Source: Megascapheus bottae
Lineage: Eukaryota > Chordata > Mammalia > Rodentia > Geomyidae
Assembly (NCBI GenBank): GCA_024803745.1
Contig: JANJXV010000161.1
Location: 1,500,001-1,564,000 of the forward strand
Length of the DNA stretch: 64,000 bases
Direction: 5' to 3'
The notes beneath the pieces were generated by a model. It was given only the letters and a program-made list of their open reading frames with translations, had not been told where the DNA came from and made no database searches. Shown in pieces: positions 35,041-46,802 of the stretch (positions are counted from its first letter, which is position 1; each line of letters opens with the position of its first letter). The translations under genes and the position numbers were made by a program.

Positions 35041-36320
35041 CTGAATGCTACCCCCTAGTACTTTAATGCAAAGCTTTGGGCTGTGGCATTTTAAGCACAA
35101 TTCAACGCTCTGTTTTTTGCTGGTTAATTAGAGGTAAAAATCTTATGGAATGGATTGCGTGGCTGATTTTGAACTGGAATCCTCAGTTCTCAGCTTATCT
35201 TGAGTAGCTAGGATTACAGTACTTTTACAACATGTATGCTCATACACATTGCTTCTGATCCAAACACTCATTGTTCAATTTAACTAACAAGATGTGAGGA
35301 ACGATGATTGACTGTAATTTACTAGATGGGATTCTAGTGAGTATATATTTCCACTTCCACTCTGAAGCCAGGGAAATGTTTCTGGTACATGTTTCAACTA
35401 TCTCCCAAAGAGGAAATAATATGTGAGTACGTTTGGTAGTATTTCAGATAGGAGATGGACTTTGGTGTTTGGAACCTGTTGGGCAGAGTGTATCAGCTGG
35501 GCTGTGATAACAGAGATGATGTTACAGACAGTAATATCTTCATCCCAGACAGACTGAATCCAGATCCTTGGATTTCAGGCCTTGAGTAGATAGAATTACA
35601 AGTGTGAGCTGCCACCACCACCTGGTTCATTTTGGAAACCTTAATTGCTTCTCATTTGTTCCTTTCCTTTTTTGGAAGATTGATCTAAGCTGGCTGATTG
35701 TGCATCACAATGAAGTGATTGGCCTCAGGAATTGCAAATATTTGTTTCATCAGCACGGAATGAATGAAGTTGATCTAAACCCAATAGTATTTTCCTTCTG
35801 ATAAATAGGGAACTTACTTATATCATTTTTCCTTGCCTTTGCTTTCCCAAAGCAAGCAACATGTTTCTTAAAAACTATACTTCATGAGAATATTATAATT
35901 AGAAGCTATCTTCTGCACACTTCAGAATAGTCCTTGCATTTATAAACTTATATTACAATATTAGGTAGAAGAATGGTGACTGTTAGTTTCATAACTACTT
36001 CATATGTTTTACTCTTTAAGGCTCATTAAGTCAAGAAGGGATTAAATACATTTATATAATAGTAGAACATAGCTCCTGCTGATTTGATGTGTGTGCAGAT
36101 GATACACAGATTTATTAGGATTACTCAAAAGTTTTCTTCAAATTTTCAGTAGTAGACTGCTATGCTAACTGGTAGGTGATAGTAATGATGCTGAAATTCT
36201 ATGAATCAGCTATGAAGCAGAATTTCAGGGGAGAGTATTTGCTAGGGACTTAATTTCTAAGACGCATATCAAGAATATTGAACTATAACACCAAATGATG
36301 GAGGACTCAGCGTCACATTT
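35041..36320. other. Unique AT-rich intergenic DNA
   Basis: Apart from a worn SINE remnant (about 35080-35225, 'gagtagctaggattacag') and another near 35540-35620, I see no exon, RNA gene or repeat that I can name. Open frames are short and lack coding features. Confidence 0.6.
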
Positions 36321-36324
36321 TGTT

Positions 36325-36545
36325 GTTTTATGCAAGTCCTGGGACTTGAACCCAGGGCCTGGGAACTGTCCTTAAAAGTTTTTTTTTGCTTCAGGCTAGT
36401 GTTCTACCACTTTATCCACAGCTCCACTTCCAGATTTTTGGTAATGAACTGTAAATCAGAATATCATGCAATTTGTTTGGGCTGGATTCAAACCTGATTC
36501 TGTGTAGATAGGATTCCAAGTGTGAGCGCACAGAGCCTGGCTAGT
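36325..36545 (-). mobile_element. Composite SINE
   Basis: Antisense copy starting 'tgcaagtcctgggacttgaac', with 'ggcctgggaactgtcctt' and a diverged right part ending 'agtgtgagcgcacagagcctgg'. Confidence 0.8.
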
Positions 36546-36559
36546 ATCATTCATCATTC

Positions 36560-36785
36560 AAGTCATGGGACTGCAATTCTGCACCTGGGTCTTGTCACTG
36601 AGCTTTTCAGCTCAAGACTACTGCCCTATCCCTTGAGCCATAGGGCCACTTCTGGGTTTCTGGTGGTTAATTGGAGATAAGAGTCACATGGACTTCAGTT
36701 CTCAGGCTGACTTTGAACTGCTATCCTTGGATCCCAGCCTCTTGAGTAGCTACATTTACAAGTGTGAGCCACCATACCCAGCTAA
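36560..36785 (-). mobile_element. Composite SINE, full length
   Basis: Antisense copy: 'gtcatgggactgcaattctg', 'gagcttttcagctcaagact', 'gttaattggagataagag', 'cctcttgagtagctac' and 'gtgtgagccaccatacccagc'. It is immediately adjacent to the preceding element. Confidence 0.88.
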
Positions 36786-36789
36786 ATTA

Positions 36790-37060
36790 TTTTTTAAGTT
36801 AATTTATTTTGTTAGGTCAATATATAGTTGGCATACGGTTACATAAGTAATGAACATATTTCTTAAGAAAATTGTTATCCCCTCCCTCATTTTTCTCTGT
36901 TTTCCTACCCTCAGCCCCCTCTCCACCCAGATTGTTCAGTTCATTTCCGTTTAGTGTCTTCCAAGTATCACTGTTCAATTGGTTCACCCTTTTTCCTTTG
37001 TTTTTTTTTTTTACCATTTTATTATACCCTCTCCATTCCCCAAATCACATAAACCTATGT
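36790..37060 (-). mobile_element. L1 3'-end-like fragment
   Basis: A T-rich start, 'ggcatacggttacataagtaatg' and 'ttatcccctccctcatttttc' resemble the 3' UTR style of older L1s. A similar piece lies at 43340-43470. The assignment rests on resemblance only. Confidence 0.5.
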
Positions 37061-38240
37061 ACAGGACACAGGGTACCCGAATTCAACACAGTGACTACAG
37101 AGAATAAAACAAAAGGGAAAAGGAAGAAAAGAGGTAAAAAGCAAAGAAAATGAAAGAACATCATACAGTACCTTAGAATCAACAACACTGTAAAAACAAA
37201 ACATAAACCTTGGGCTGAAAATGAAGCTTGCCTAGCATGTATGAAACCCTGGATTCCATTCCTCAGCACCACATAAACAAAAAACTGGAAGTGCCACTGT
37301 GACTCAGCTGGTAGATTTCTTACGTTCAGCACAGAGTGTCTCCAAGTGACAAAAATCTGTCACATTTAAGTCAGGCTTCAAAACTTTGCTAGGAACCAGT
37401 TATGTGATTTGGAATAAAGTCCAGTTTTCAAAAAATCACTAGCCAGGCGATGAAGGGTCATAATTGTCATTCTACTAGCCAGGGAGAAGGTGATTCAAAG
37501 CCTTTGCAAGCAAAAAAATGAAAACAAAAAAAACTGTAAGATTCTACTCTCCACTTATCCACCCAAAAACTAAGTGGAGTTGTGGCTAAAACTGGTACAG
37601 CATTAGCCTTGAGGCAAAAGAACTAAGAGACCTTGCCCAGGTCCAAAGTTCAACCTCCCCACCAAGAAACAAAAAAAAAAGGAGTCCAGATACCTTAGTT
37701 TCAAAAGTATATCTGGATATCTTAGTAGATTTTTCTGATCTTTCCTCATTCATCTGATGGAACCACATAATCTTGATCCTGATCTGACTAAGAGCCTGCA
37801 TTGTGCTTAATAAATTCATTCCACATATTCCAGTAGAATCTGGACAGCTAACAGCCACTTACCAATGCTTTATTCTACATTTAGGCCAGTATGTCTTCAT
37901 ACCATCTACACAGTCAGCTATATCATCTTTCCAGAAGTATCATTGAGTGTAGAACACTCAGAACTAAAATAATTGCATAAAGATGTAATAAAAACCCTTG
38001 ATTCATTAAGAAAATTTCTGTACCACTTAGAGCAATTACATTAGTGGTATTTACCTCTAGCCTCTTTTTTAAAAAAATTATTAACATTGAATTTTACATC
38101 ATATTTCAAATGTCATGTTTAACCAACAAGTATTCAAGAAGGGAATCGCTATACAATCACTGGCACATAGATTTTAGAATATAGTAAAAATTAAGCTGAG
38201 TCTTTGTATGTCATAGATACAGATTAATCTATAATAAAAC
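37060..38240. other. Intergenic DNA with SINE remnants
   Basis: A partial sense SINE lies at about 37205-37345 ('gcctagcatgtatgaaaccc', 'gtgccactgtgactcagctg'), a worn one at 37440-37505, and another at 37575-37670 ending in an A run. No exon is recognised. Confidence 0.55.
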
Positions 38241-38244
38241 ACAT

Positions 38245-39076
38245 GTCTATAAAGTGTATAGTCTATCCTAGATTTTTATGTCTATGTAGTTATGTTTATA
38301 TCTCCAAAATTATGTCCAGAACTTTGGGTATCAACTATTCAATCATCGCTCTACTACCATTTGAAACTACTATCCATATATTAAGGATATCATGTACCTT
38401 TTGTTCCTTGGTCTTGACTTATCTCACTCAACAGGATTCACTCTAATTTCATCCACTACCCCAAAAATGCCATTATTATTTTTTTCTGTGCAGATCTTCT
38501 TTTTATGTATTTATATTTATTGTAATTTATAGAAGGGTTACATTATATTCACCAGATAGAAGGTGCATTACTTCTCAAACTTTGATACCCCATGTAATGA
38601 TATGGTCCCCATTTCCCTTCCCCTACCCCCATTCATGTTCATTTCCCCCCTTCCCTATCCAATTTCAAATAACCAATTAGGCACATATGAAATATATCAG
38701 AAAACAAGGTGAAATATTGTAACAATATGATATAACCAAGGGATAGCAAAAGGGATAAGAGATCACATAGTTCATTAAGGACAACAATCACTCATTATAT
38801 GAGTTTTGTTTCTTTATCTTGGAGGTCCTTACATTTAGTGTCATACTATTTGTCACGATGTCTCTAGATTTTGTTCTATTATAAATCTCTGGTAGCAGAG
38901 CCCAAGGTTTCTACTGAATTGGACAAATGAGGGAGACTCTTGGGCCTATGTTCCTTTGAGTTTGGCTTACTTCAGTTAATATAATTTTTTTCCTTTTCAT
39001 CCACTTCCCCGAGAATGCCATTATTTTATCTTGTCGGTTGGCTATATATCATTCCATTGTGTGTGTGTGCGTTTGT

Positions 39077-39115
<39 letters not shown>

Positions 39116-39185
39116 TGTGTGCGTGTATCACATTTTTTGTAGTAGGGCATCTGGTTGTTTCCATCATCCAACCTCATTTTCTACA
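38245..39185 (-). mobile_element. L1 3'-UTR fragments interrupted by a TG repeat
   Basis: Two pieces: one ends near 38490 ('ttatctcactcaacaggatt'). A second from about 38500 closely resembles the 3' UTR of the array L1s ('accagatagaaggtgcatta', 'gatagcaaaagggataagag', 'gagcccaaggtttctactga'). The latter runs into a worn ORF2 end around a (TG)n tract at 39058-39125. Confidence 0.75.
39058..39125. repeat. (TG)n microsatellite
   Basis: TG dinucleotide run with CG and TT interruptions, inside an old L1 fragment. Confidence 0.92.
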
Positions 39186-39199
39186 GATATTTTTATAGT

Positions 39200-40345
39200 C
39201 TCTTTTTTATTTTCAGGGTAATGTATAGAGGGGTTACGATTACATTTACAGGTAGTTGACTGCATTACTTCTCACACATTTATTCCACTCCACATGTTTT
39301 TGTCCCCAGTTCCCTCTCCCCTCCCCTTCCCAATCATCTTGCTTCCCCCCTTTCCTTTCCTATTTGACATAAACAAATAAACATATATACAATATGCCAG
39401 GGAAAAATCAGATACAGTAACAATCTGACATTAACCAAAGGGCAAAATAAGAGATGAGAAATAACATAGTAGATTAAGGACAAAAATCACACAAGATTAA
39501 GAGCAACGATGACACAAGATATAGCTCTTGTTCCCATATCCTAGAGATCCTTTCATTTAGTCTCATCCTATATGACCTTATATACCTAGGTTTTTGAATT
39601 ATTGTAATCCTCTGCTAGGAGAGTCCTAGATGTGAACTAATTATTACAAATGAAGGAAACCATTGAGCTTATGTTTCTTTGGGTCTGGCTGCTTCACTTA
39701 ATATGAATTTTTCCAAGTCTTTCCATTTCCTTACAAATGGGGCGATGTCATTCCTTCTGATGGCAGCATAGCATTCCATTGTGTATAAGTACCACATCTT
39801 CTTGATTCAGTCATCTACTGAGTGGCATCTGTGTTGGTTTCATATCTTTGCTATGGTAAATAGTGCTGCAATGACCATCATTGTGCTAGTGGCTTTAGTA
39901 TGTGCTTTTTTCTGGACAATTGGGTAGATGCCAAGTAGTGGATTTGCTGGATCATAGGGGAGCTCTATGTTCAGTCTTTTGAGGAACCACCACACTGCTT
40001 TCCCTAGTGGTTGAACGAGTTTACACTCACACCAACAGTGTAGGTGTGATCCCACCTGGTCACTTCCCCACCAGTATCTCTTATTAGATTTTTTGATAAT
40101 GGCCATTCTGACTGGAGTCAGGTGGAATCTCAAAGTTGTTTTGATTTTCATTTCCCTTATTGCTAGAGATATGGAGCATTTCTTCATGTGTCTAAAGCCC
40201 ATTTTAATTTTTTCTTCAGAGAATACTCTTTTAAGTCTTTAGCCCACCTTTTAATAGGATGGTTGTTTCTTTGAAGATTTGTTTGGGAGAGATTCATTTT
40301 TTTCAGCTATAGATATATTTTAGATAACTACATATATTTTTGTAG
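39200..40345 (-). mobile_element. Older 5'-truncated L1
   Basis: Minus-strand L1 with T-run 3' end, 3' UTR and about 0.75 kb of ORF2 C-terminus. An open stretch of 120 codons (40202-39840) reads 'HMKKCSISLAIREMKIKTTL', '[14 protein letters not shown]' and a decayed Cys motif ('YWWGSDQVGSHLHCWCECKL' in place of CWRGC). It is clearly older and more diverged than the array L1s and is cut near 40345. Confidence 0.88.
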
Positions 40346-40364
40346 AAAAAAGAATGGAAGCCAT

Positions 40365-40490
40365 CATGCTGGCTCACAACTTAATTTCAGCTACTTAGGA
40401 GGCTCAGGGCTTAGGATCACAGGTCAAAGCCAACCAGGGCCCTACAGTGTGTGAGATCAAACTCTGTGAACATAAAATGACTGTAAGAGG
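40365..40490 (+). mobile_element. Composite SINE, sense, partial
   Basis: Worn copy with 'atgctggctcacaacttaat' and 'ctacttaggaggctcagggc', then 'caaagccaaccagggc'. Confidence 0.65.
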
Positions 40491-40496
40491 AATCTC

Positions 40497-40705
40497 ACTG
40501 CCTGGGAATGTAGCCTAATGGTAGAGTGCTCACCTAGAATGCATGAAGACCTAGGTTCTATTCACCGGTACCGCATATTCAGAAAAAAGCTAGAAGTGGC
40601 GCTGTGTTTCAAGAGGCAGAGCACTCACCTTGGGCAAGCGAGTCCAATGAAAATGTCTAGGCCCTGAGTCCAAGCCGTAGGACTGGCAAAAAGAAAAAAA
40701 AGAGC
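40497..40705 (+). mobile_element. ID/tRNA-like SINE, near full length
   Basis: A complete example of the family: 'atgtagcctaatggtagagt', 'gctcacctagaatgcatgaa', 'ctagaagtggcgctgtg', 'caagcgagtccaatg', 'ccctgagtccaagc', 'gactggcaaaaag' and an A-rich tail. The head resembles RNA polymerase III A and B boxes of tRNA-derived SINEs. Confidence 0.88.
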
Positions 40706-40799
40706 AATCTTACTTAAGTAACAAGGAATGTACCCTATATTTATACAGACTGAAAAATTCATTAAGAAATTAGAAAATATGTATAAAGTGCATAATTTC

Positions 40800-40910
40800 T
40801 TTTGTGTGTTGGCACTGGGTCTTCAACTGAGTGCTTCAGCTCTATCCCTGACCTTTTCTGCTCAAGGCTAGCACTCTACCAATGCAGCCCCAAATCAACT
40901 ATCTTCAATT
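40800..40910 (-). mobile_element. SINE fragment
   Basis: Short antisense piece with 'ctgagtgcttcagctc' and 'ctcaaggctagcactctacc'. Nothing else is recognised between here and 41100. Confidence 0.6.
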
Positions 40911-41104
40911 GAGATATAAGCGATGAATATTTCAGGGTGCTTCATGAAAAACATTTTTATAAATTGAAACTTTCAACACAGTCTTATTTTAGTATGAATG
41001 TTGAGATGGGAAGAGACAGAAAAAGTGAAATGTTTCCTGATCCCCATAGAGAAGAGACTCAGCAGAACCACTGTGGTCTGCAGGCTTCTTTGTGAGTTTT
41101 GTTT

Positions 41105-41325
41105 GCTTGTTTGATTTTTGTCAATTGTGGGGCTTGAACTCTGGGCCTGGGCACTGTCCCTGAGCTCTTCAGCTCAAGGCTAGTGCTTTAATCTGTGAGC
41201 CACAGTGCCACTTCTGGTTTTTCTGGCAATTAACTGGGTACTTTGGCTGGCTTTAAACTTTGATTCTCAGATCTTAGCCTCCTGAGTAGCTAAGATTATA
41301 GGTGTGAGGTACCATCACCAGGCTG
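41105..41325 (-). mobile_element. Composite SINE
   Basis: Antisense copy: 'gtggggcttgaactctgggc', 'cctgagctcttcagctcaag', 'gtgagccacagtgccacttc', 'cctgagtagctaagattata'. Confidence 0.88.
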
Positions 41326-41689
41326 CTGCTCTGTTACTATGCAGGTTCTGGATCAAGAACTTCAAGTTCTTACTTCAATTTTTTCTTCTCTTGCGTGATA
41401 CTCTGCCATTTCAACGAAGCCCCAGTTCCTGGTCTTTGTTGGTTAATGAGAGATATTATGATTTTCTAATATTCAGAGCAATGATTATAAAACCCAGCAT
41501 TTTACTTACTTGAATAAATTAAGAGACAGGACCTAGTGAGATGGAAAACAAAATTTTTTTTCAAGTTGCTATCCTGTTCTAATGCATAAGTCTGGCTATT
41601 TTGCTTACACACAAATATGTATTTTACCAATTTCTACTCTATTTTTGCTTAGCTTAAATCCACCACTGCCATTTCATAGATTTTGTTGT

Positions 41690-41965
41690 TGTTGTTTGTG
41701 GTGCTTGAACTCTGTGCCTGGGCTGTTCCTCAGATCTTCAGTTCAATGCCAGTGCTCTACTACTTTTGATTTGGCCAGTCCTGGGCTTGAACTCAGGGAC
41801 TGAGCACTGTCCTTATATTTTCTCAAGGCTAGGGCTCTACCACTTCAGCCTCAGCACCACTTCCAGCATTTTTCTATGAATGTGATATTGAGGAATTGAA
41901 CCCAGGTCTTCGTGCATGCTAGGCAAGCACTCTACCACTAGGCCAAACTCCCAGCCCAAAATTAT
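41690..41965 (-). mobile_element. Two abutting SINEs
   Basis: A partial composite SINE ('gtgcttgaactctgtgcctg', to about 41765) is followed by a full ID-type copy ('agtcctgggcttgaactcag', 'tttctcaaggctagggctct', 'gcatgctaggcaagcactct'). Both are antisense. A nested insertion is likely. Confidence 0.82.
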
Positions 41966-41984
41966 TCATCATTACTATTAGCTA

Positions 41985-42232
41985 TCTTCTTTTTTATTAT
42001 TGATTCGTCATGGTGCTTGGACTTTGGGCCTGGACTCTCCCTGACCTCTTCAGCTCAAGGCTAGCGCTCTTCCTCTACAGCTCCATTTTTGGTTTCTGGT
42101 AGTTAATTGGTGATGTAAGTCTCACAAACATATGTGTCCAGGCTGGCTTTGGGCTTTGAACCAAGATCCTCCAATCTCAGCCTCCATAGTAGGTACAATT
42201 ACACGCTTCAGCCAGCAGTGCCTGACTGTTTG
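41985..42232 (-). mobile_element. Composite SINE
   Basis: Antisense copy: 'tggtgcttggactttgggcc', 'cctcttcagctcaaggctag', 'gtagttaattggtgatgtaa', 'caatctcagcctccatagta'. Confidence 0.83.
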
Positions 42233-42233
42233 A

Positions 42234-42315
42234 TGTCTCTGTCTCTGTCTCTCTGTCTGTCTGTCTCTGTCTGTCTGCCTGTCTGTCTCTCTGTCTCTCT
42301 CTCTGTCTCTCTTTT
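42234..42315. repeat. (CTGT)n/(CT)n microsatellite
   Basis: Mixed TCTG/TCTC repeat lying between two SINEs. Confidence 0.9.
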
Positions 42316-42605
42316 GGTTGTAAGACTTTAATTGTGCACCTGGGCAGTGTCCCTGGGCTCTTCAGCTCAAGGCTACAACCTTAAACACCTTGAGCCACAG
42401 TGTCACTTCTGGTTTTCTGGTGCTTAAGTGGAAGAAACAGTTTCATGCACTTTAGTGTCTGGCCTGGCTTTGAACTGTGATCCTCAGAACCCAACCTTCT
42501 GAGATCATTTCCAGCTTTTTTTTGGTGTAAGTGGTACAGAGTAATTGAACACAGGGCTTTGTGCATACTAGGCAAGCAAACTACCACTAGTGTGCACTCC
42601 AGCCT
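42316..42605 (-). mobile_element. Composite SINE plus ID-type fragment
   Basis: Antisense composite copy ('gtaagactttaattgtgcac', 'gggctcttcagctcaaggct', 'gtgatcctcagaacccaacc'), then a tRNA-like end ('catactaggcaagcaaacta'). Probably one element inserted beside or into another. Confidence 0.75.
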
Positions 42606-42634
42606 TAGATAAGGGCTTTCTTTTTCTTTTTCTT

Positions 42635-42850
42635 TTTTTCACTCATGGGGCTTGAACTCTGGGCCTGGATGTTTACCTTAAGCTCTTCAGCTCAAGGCAA
42701 GAGCTCTACCACTTGAGGCACATTGTCATTTTGAATTTTCTGGATTATTTGGAAATAAGATTCTCACAGATTTTTATGCCTGGGCCGTCTTTGAACCTCG
42801 ATCCTCCAGGGTAGCTAGGATTACCAGGGTGAGCCACCAGTCACGGGCAT
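42635..42850 (-). mobile_element. Composite SINE
   Basis: Antisense copy: 'catggggcttgaactctggg', 'agctcttcagctcaaggcaa', 'cctcgatcctccagggtagc', 'ggtgagccaccagtcacggg'. A worn SINE fragment follows to about 43010. Confidence 0.83.
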
Positions 42851-43104
42851 TAAATTATTATTTTTTGCATGTCCTATGGCTTCAACTCATGGCCAGAGCA
42901 CTATCCTAGGGCTTGCTCAAGGATAGCACTTTACTTCAGCCAGCCAACTCCCGGTCCAAATAGGCCACTCTTGAAGCTAGAATTACAGAGATCGGCCATA
43001 ATACTGGCATGTTGTTATCTAAGTATATAATTTTTCTTCTATTTTTGATGGCTTTTCCTTAGTGTACATATTTCCTACATATTTTATGGAAAACTTCCTT
43101 CCCA

Positions 43105-43312
43105 CTGGGGCCATAAGTTAAGCCTAGTGGAAGAGTTCTTGCCGAGCATGAATGAAGACCCAAGTTCAATTCCTCAGCACAACATTGATAAAAAAAGATA
43201 AAAGTGGTGCTGTGGCACATGTGATAGAACTTGCGCCTTAAGAATAAACAAAAACAAAAACAAGGATCGTGCTCAGGTCCTGAGTCTAAGCCCAGTACTG
43301 GCAAAAAAAATT
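43105..43312 (+). mobile_element. ID/tRNA-like SINE
   Basis: Sense copy: 'ttaagcctagtggaagagtt', 'cttgccgagcatgaatgaag', 'aagtggtgctgtggcacatg', 'gtactggcaaaaaaaa'. Confidence 0.83.
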
Positions 43313-43339
43313 CTGCCCAAAGTAGACATGTAAACTTAT

Positions 43340-43470
43340 TGTACTTTTCAAAAAATTTGTTGTCAAGGTGATATACAAAGAGATTGCTGTTACATATGTA
43401 ATGAGTACATTTCTTGTAAACACTGTTACCCCCTCCCCCATTTTCTCTTTCCTTTCCCCCCAAGTCATAA
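43340..43470 (-). mobile_element. L1 3'-end-like fragment
   Basis: Resembles 36790-37060 ('aagtaatgaacatatttctt' there, 'atgtaatgagtacatttctt' here, then a C-rich 'taccccctcccccattttct'). Bases 43480-43770 beyond it are AT-rich with nothing recognised. Confidence 0.5.
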
Positions 43471-43889
43471 ATTTCATTACAACAAATATATATGTATTTT
43501 CATTCCTGAAAAAAATAGTTTAAAATGTGTTCAAATAAATGATGTAGGTTGATATATTTATCAAAATGGATTACTTGAACTCTAAAATAAACATTCTAAG
43601 TAATTTTTCTCATAAAATTGTAGTAATGCTATAAAACTAATATAAAAGGAATTTTAGTTATTAATTTCTTATGTTTTACCTTTAACATTATTACACTAAG
43701 CATACTGTTTATGGTATTAATACAGACAGCATGAAATATGATTATGTAAAAAAATTAAATGATTCAAAATAGTAAGGTTGGGGGCCAGTAGTTTGGCTTG
43801 GTGGCACACACCCTGGACTGGCAAAAAAGAAGTAGGGTTAGATAAATCAGATTTATTTACAAATGTGTGGAAAATGGTTGATTTCTTGT

Positions 43890-44085
43890 TTGGCTAGTCC
43901 TGCGGCTTGAACTGAGGGACCAGGAACTGTCCTTGGCCACATTTGTTCAAGGGTGGCACTCTTACACCTGAGCAACAGTGCCCCATCTGCTTTTTCTGTG
44001 TATGCAGTGTCGAGGAATTGAATCAAGGTCTTCTTGTATACTAGGCGAGCACTCTACAACTAGGCAACATTAAAAGCCAAAGTAG
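43890..44085 (-). mobile_element. ID/tRNA-like SINE
   Basis: Antisense copy with 'gctagtcctgcggcttgaac', 'gtccttggccacatttgttc' and 'tactaggcgagcactctaca'. Confidence 0.78.
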
Positions 44086-44493
44086 ATTTTTGATGCTATT
44101 GTGGAGTTTTAATTTTCTTAAATATTTGTACAAAGCACAATGGATATATAAACAGACTTGAACTCACAGAACAGAGTCCCACATAATATTACAGTTACTC
44201 TGGCACTTCTCCCGATTGACAAAACACATTTCCAGGCATCTGCTCTGTCCTTCAGCTTTGGTAGCTGACTTGTCTTTCCATGGAGGCCTGGCCTGGATTC
44301 CTGGTGATTCCATGCATTTCATAGTTCCCTGTATATCCAGTAAGGTTGTCTTCTATGGGACCAGACCTGTCTGGTTTTTGGCCCACCCAGGACCTATGTG
44401 TCTGAGGTCTCACATTATAAGTGGAAAATAAAACACAGTATAATAAGCACTGAAGAACTGCACACCATAATATTAACAATGAGAGTTTAATAG

Positions 44494-45019
44494 TTAGCAA
44501 AGTAAATACAATGAATACTTGACAAGAATCATGAGAGCAAGATAAAGAGACGTCTTTTTAGGAAGGGGACAGGGAAGCTCTAAATCCAGACTGGCCTCCA
44601 AGTTGCCTTCAGACAGTGATTCTACTTCCGAGTCCTCAGAAGGGTCTCCTTCCTCATGAGAAACAGAATGTCCTTCCTGAGTTAAGAGGGGGATGGATTC
44701 TGGTTTGTCGAATGGAGATTGAGTCTCTTTTAGTGAGATGGATGGGTCTGGATATTCTGTGAGGATGGATTCATTTTCCTCCAATGAATCCAGTATTGAG
44801 AGTACACTTGCTGCTTCCCATGGGGACATTTTCCATGAGCCCAGCGTGTGCCCCTTCAGCTTGCACAATAAGTGGAGTGTTACTCTGACTCAGATGGACT
44901 GACTCTGGGTGGAGTGTGAAAGGAAACGGAAGGAAATCTGGCTGCTCTTTTTCTTCCTCCATAGTATCTGCAGGTTCAACTGTGTCACACATGGGGTTCA
45001 GAGCAAAAGGTATATCCAT
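44494..45019 (-). pseudogene. Acidic coding-like segment, possibly linker of the RalGDS-like locus
   Basis: Two overlapping minus-strand frames (45019-44771 and 44868-44494) read as one acidic, Ser/Pro/Glu-rich stretch if a single frame change is allowed near 44800: 'CDTVEPADTMEEEKEQPDFL', then 'EENESILTEYPDPSISLKET' and 'HEEGDPSEDSEVESLSEGNL'. RalGDS-family proteins have a low-complexity linker between the RasGEF_N and catalytic domains, and this lies in the right order downstream of the N-domain exons. No sequence match to that linker can be claimed. No CDC25 catalytic domain was found between here and 35041. Confidence 0.35.
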
Positions 45020-45484
45020 AGGACTCTAAACCTGTTTGGTAATTTCTACAGAAGGCCCATGCTTTCTGGAGTGCAATGATGATTCTCAGTCTCCATCAGT
45101 CACCAGCTCCATTGGTGGGTTTTTCATCCGGAGTTCAGGATTAGCTCTTACACGATGACCCAAACCTAAGAATAGAAATAGGTACAGAGTGGACAGAGTG
45201 GACTCTGCAAGTTGAAGTGTCACTCAACTTCCATGAGGATCTAATGGAGGAACCTGTAGAACTGGAGTTTGGACTGAACACTGAGGAGGTGTAGGGTCTT
45301 TCTAATGAGTGCTTATTCCAGAGTCCTTTCAGAGGACAGACATTACCTGGCTGACACCACCCATAAAGGGCATTTTGCCAAGCTCTGTAGAAGTAAGGGC
45401 CAACCAATATCTAGAGCACATGGGCTTCCTACTCACAGGTTCTGAGGCACCCACACCAGGACTTCTACTTTTTCTTGGTCTTAC

Positions 45485-45700
45485 TGGTCACATATTCCTC
45501 CAGCTGGTCAAAAAGTTTGTCTTTAGAAGAGCAGGTCCAAAGCCGACATGTGGAGCCTCATATAGAGCTTGAGTTGTGTCAGGGTGTGGCAGTTCTTGAA
45601 CTCGTAGAAATCACTGGGGTAGAAGTCCATTCACATCGTATAGATGGAACACATGATGTGTGGGCACATTCGGTACAAGGAAAGTGATAGCCTTCTCTCT
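45485..45700 (-). pseudogene. RalGDS-like second RasGEF_N exon
   Basis: The minus strand reads 'MDFYPSDFYEFKNCHTLTQL' and continues 'KLYMRLHMSALDL'. Family members have a Trp-Leu-x-x-Tyr-x-x-Asp-Phe...Leu-x-x-Leu pattern followed by a short Leu-rich helix at this place. A TGA stands where the conserved Trp codon TGG is expected. After 'ALDL' the frame slips by one base, then continues 'DKLFDQLEEYV' to a usable donor (gacca|gtaaga, exon end 45485). The upstream exon limit is uncertain. Confidence 0.72.
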
Positions 45701-46608
45701 CCATCCTGAGCCTTTTACCAAAGCCCCTTTCTTGCAGGATTCTAATGCTGTGGCTGTCTTGCAGAGATGTGCACTTATGTGCTGGGAGGGGTGTAAGAGA
45801 CACTCGAGAACAGGATGACTTTTACACCCCACTTCCAGAAGGTTCTGAGAGAGGCCTCTATGCATCTGTCCAAAGTAAATGCACCTTAAATTAACTAAGT
45901 AAATGCTCTAAATAAATCAATAAGTGAATGCTCTACATAAAGAACTAAATGCTCATTGCTCTAATCTTAGCCACCCAGCAGGCTGAGCTCTGAAGATCAC
46001 AGTGGAAAGCCAGTCTAGTCAGTAAAAGTCTAAAGGCACTTGTCTTCAATTAGGCAGCAAAAAGCCAGAACTTGACCTATGACTCAAATGGTACAGTGCT
46101 AATTTTTGAACACCAAAGGGATGGCATTTAGACCTGGGTTCAGGTTCAAGTGGCAGCACTGGACCACACACCAAAATGTAAATGCTTTCAGGTTCTAACA
46201 GGCAAAGCTATCACAATCCCTCCCTGATGGCTCAAAAGTGATTCAGCCCCCAGCTTTTCCTCTGACTCCAGTATTTCACAGGCCTCCGCCATTAGTACTG
46301 ACACCTCATTTCTTACTGGGAAATGGGATTTCCTAGGATGTCACCTAGGTGAGGGCTGCAGTTGGGAGCCACTTACTCATGCCTGAAATCCAACTTCTCA
46401 GTAAGCACACTGTTGAGACTCCAGTAGCTTGTGAGGGAAATGAAATGGCATGGTGTCCCAGTCATAATGAAGTAGTTTGTGCACTTGTATCATGCTTAGC
46501 TCCCCTGTGAACACCCCAGTGAACCAAACAGGCTCAGAGAGGAGCCAAGTATTCCAAGGCTTGGCCAGGAGTGGTGAGCAAACATGGGTTTGGAGGGGGA
46601 ACACTCAC

Positions 46609-46802
46609 TTTTTCAAGAGAATTTCCAGCAACTACTACATTGTCCTCCACTATTTGAAATTGTGCAGGAAGTTTCCCACATAAAAGAGATCACCTTTCTG
46701 GTAGGCAGGGATCAGCTTTGTCAGCAGCATCTCCAACAGGCCTTCCTCCAGGATCCATAGGTTACAAGGCTCATTCAGAGTCTGAGCTGACTTACCATCA
46801 CA
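46609..46802 (-). pseudogene. RalGDS-like RasGEF_N exon with three in-frame stops
   Basis: A 194-bp exon lies between acceptor 'ttttgccaatacag' and donor 'gtgagtg'. It reads 'LNEPCNLWILEEGLLEMLLT', then 'KLIPAYQKGDLFYVGNFLHN', then 'FK*WRTM**LLEILLKK'. The family pattern (Glu-x-Cys, Gly-x-Leu-Glu, Leu-x-Pro-Ala-Phe/Tyr, Asp-Leu-x-Tyr-Val-x-x-Phe-Leu, Gln-Gln-Val-Leu-x-Leu-Leu) fits at every position without a gap. The last two stops are TAGTAG where the family has Gln-Gln, consistent with two C-to-T changes of CAG codons. Confidence 0.85.

Noticed and set aside
40497..40705. Possible tRNA gene from A/B-box-like sequence
   Set aside because: It is the head of a common SINE; no cloverleaf with a valid anticodon stem is evident.
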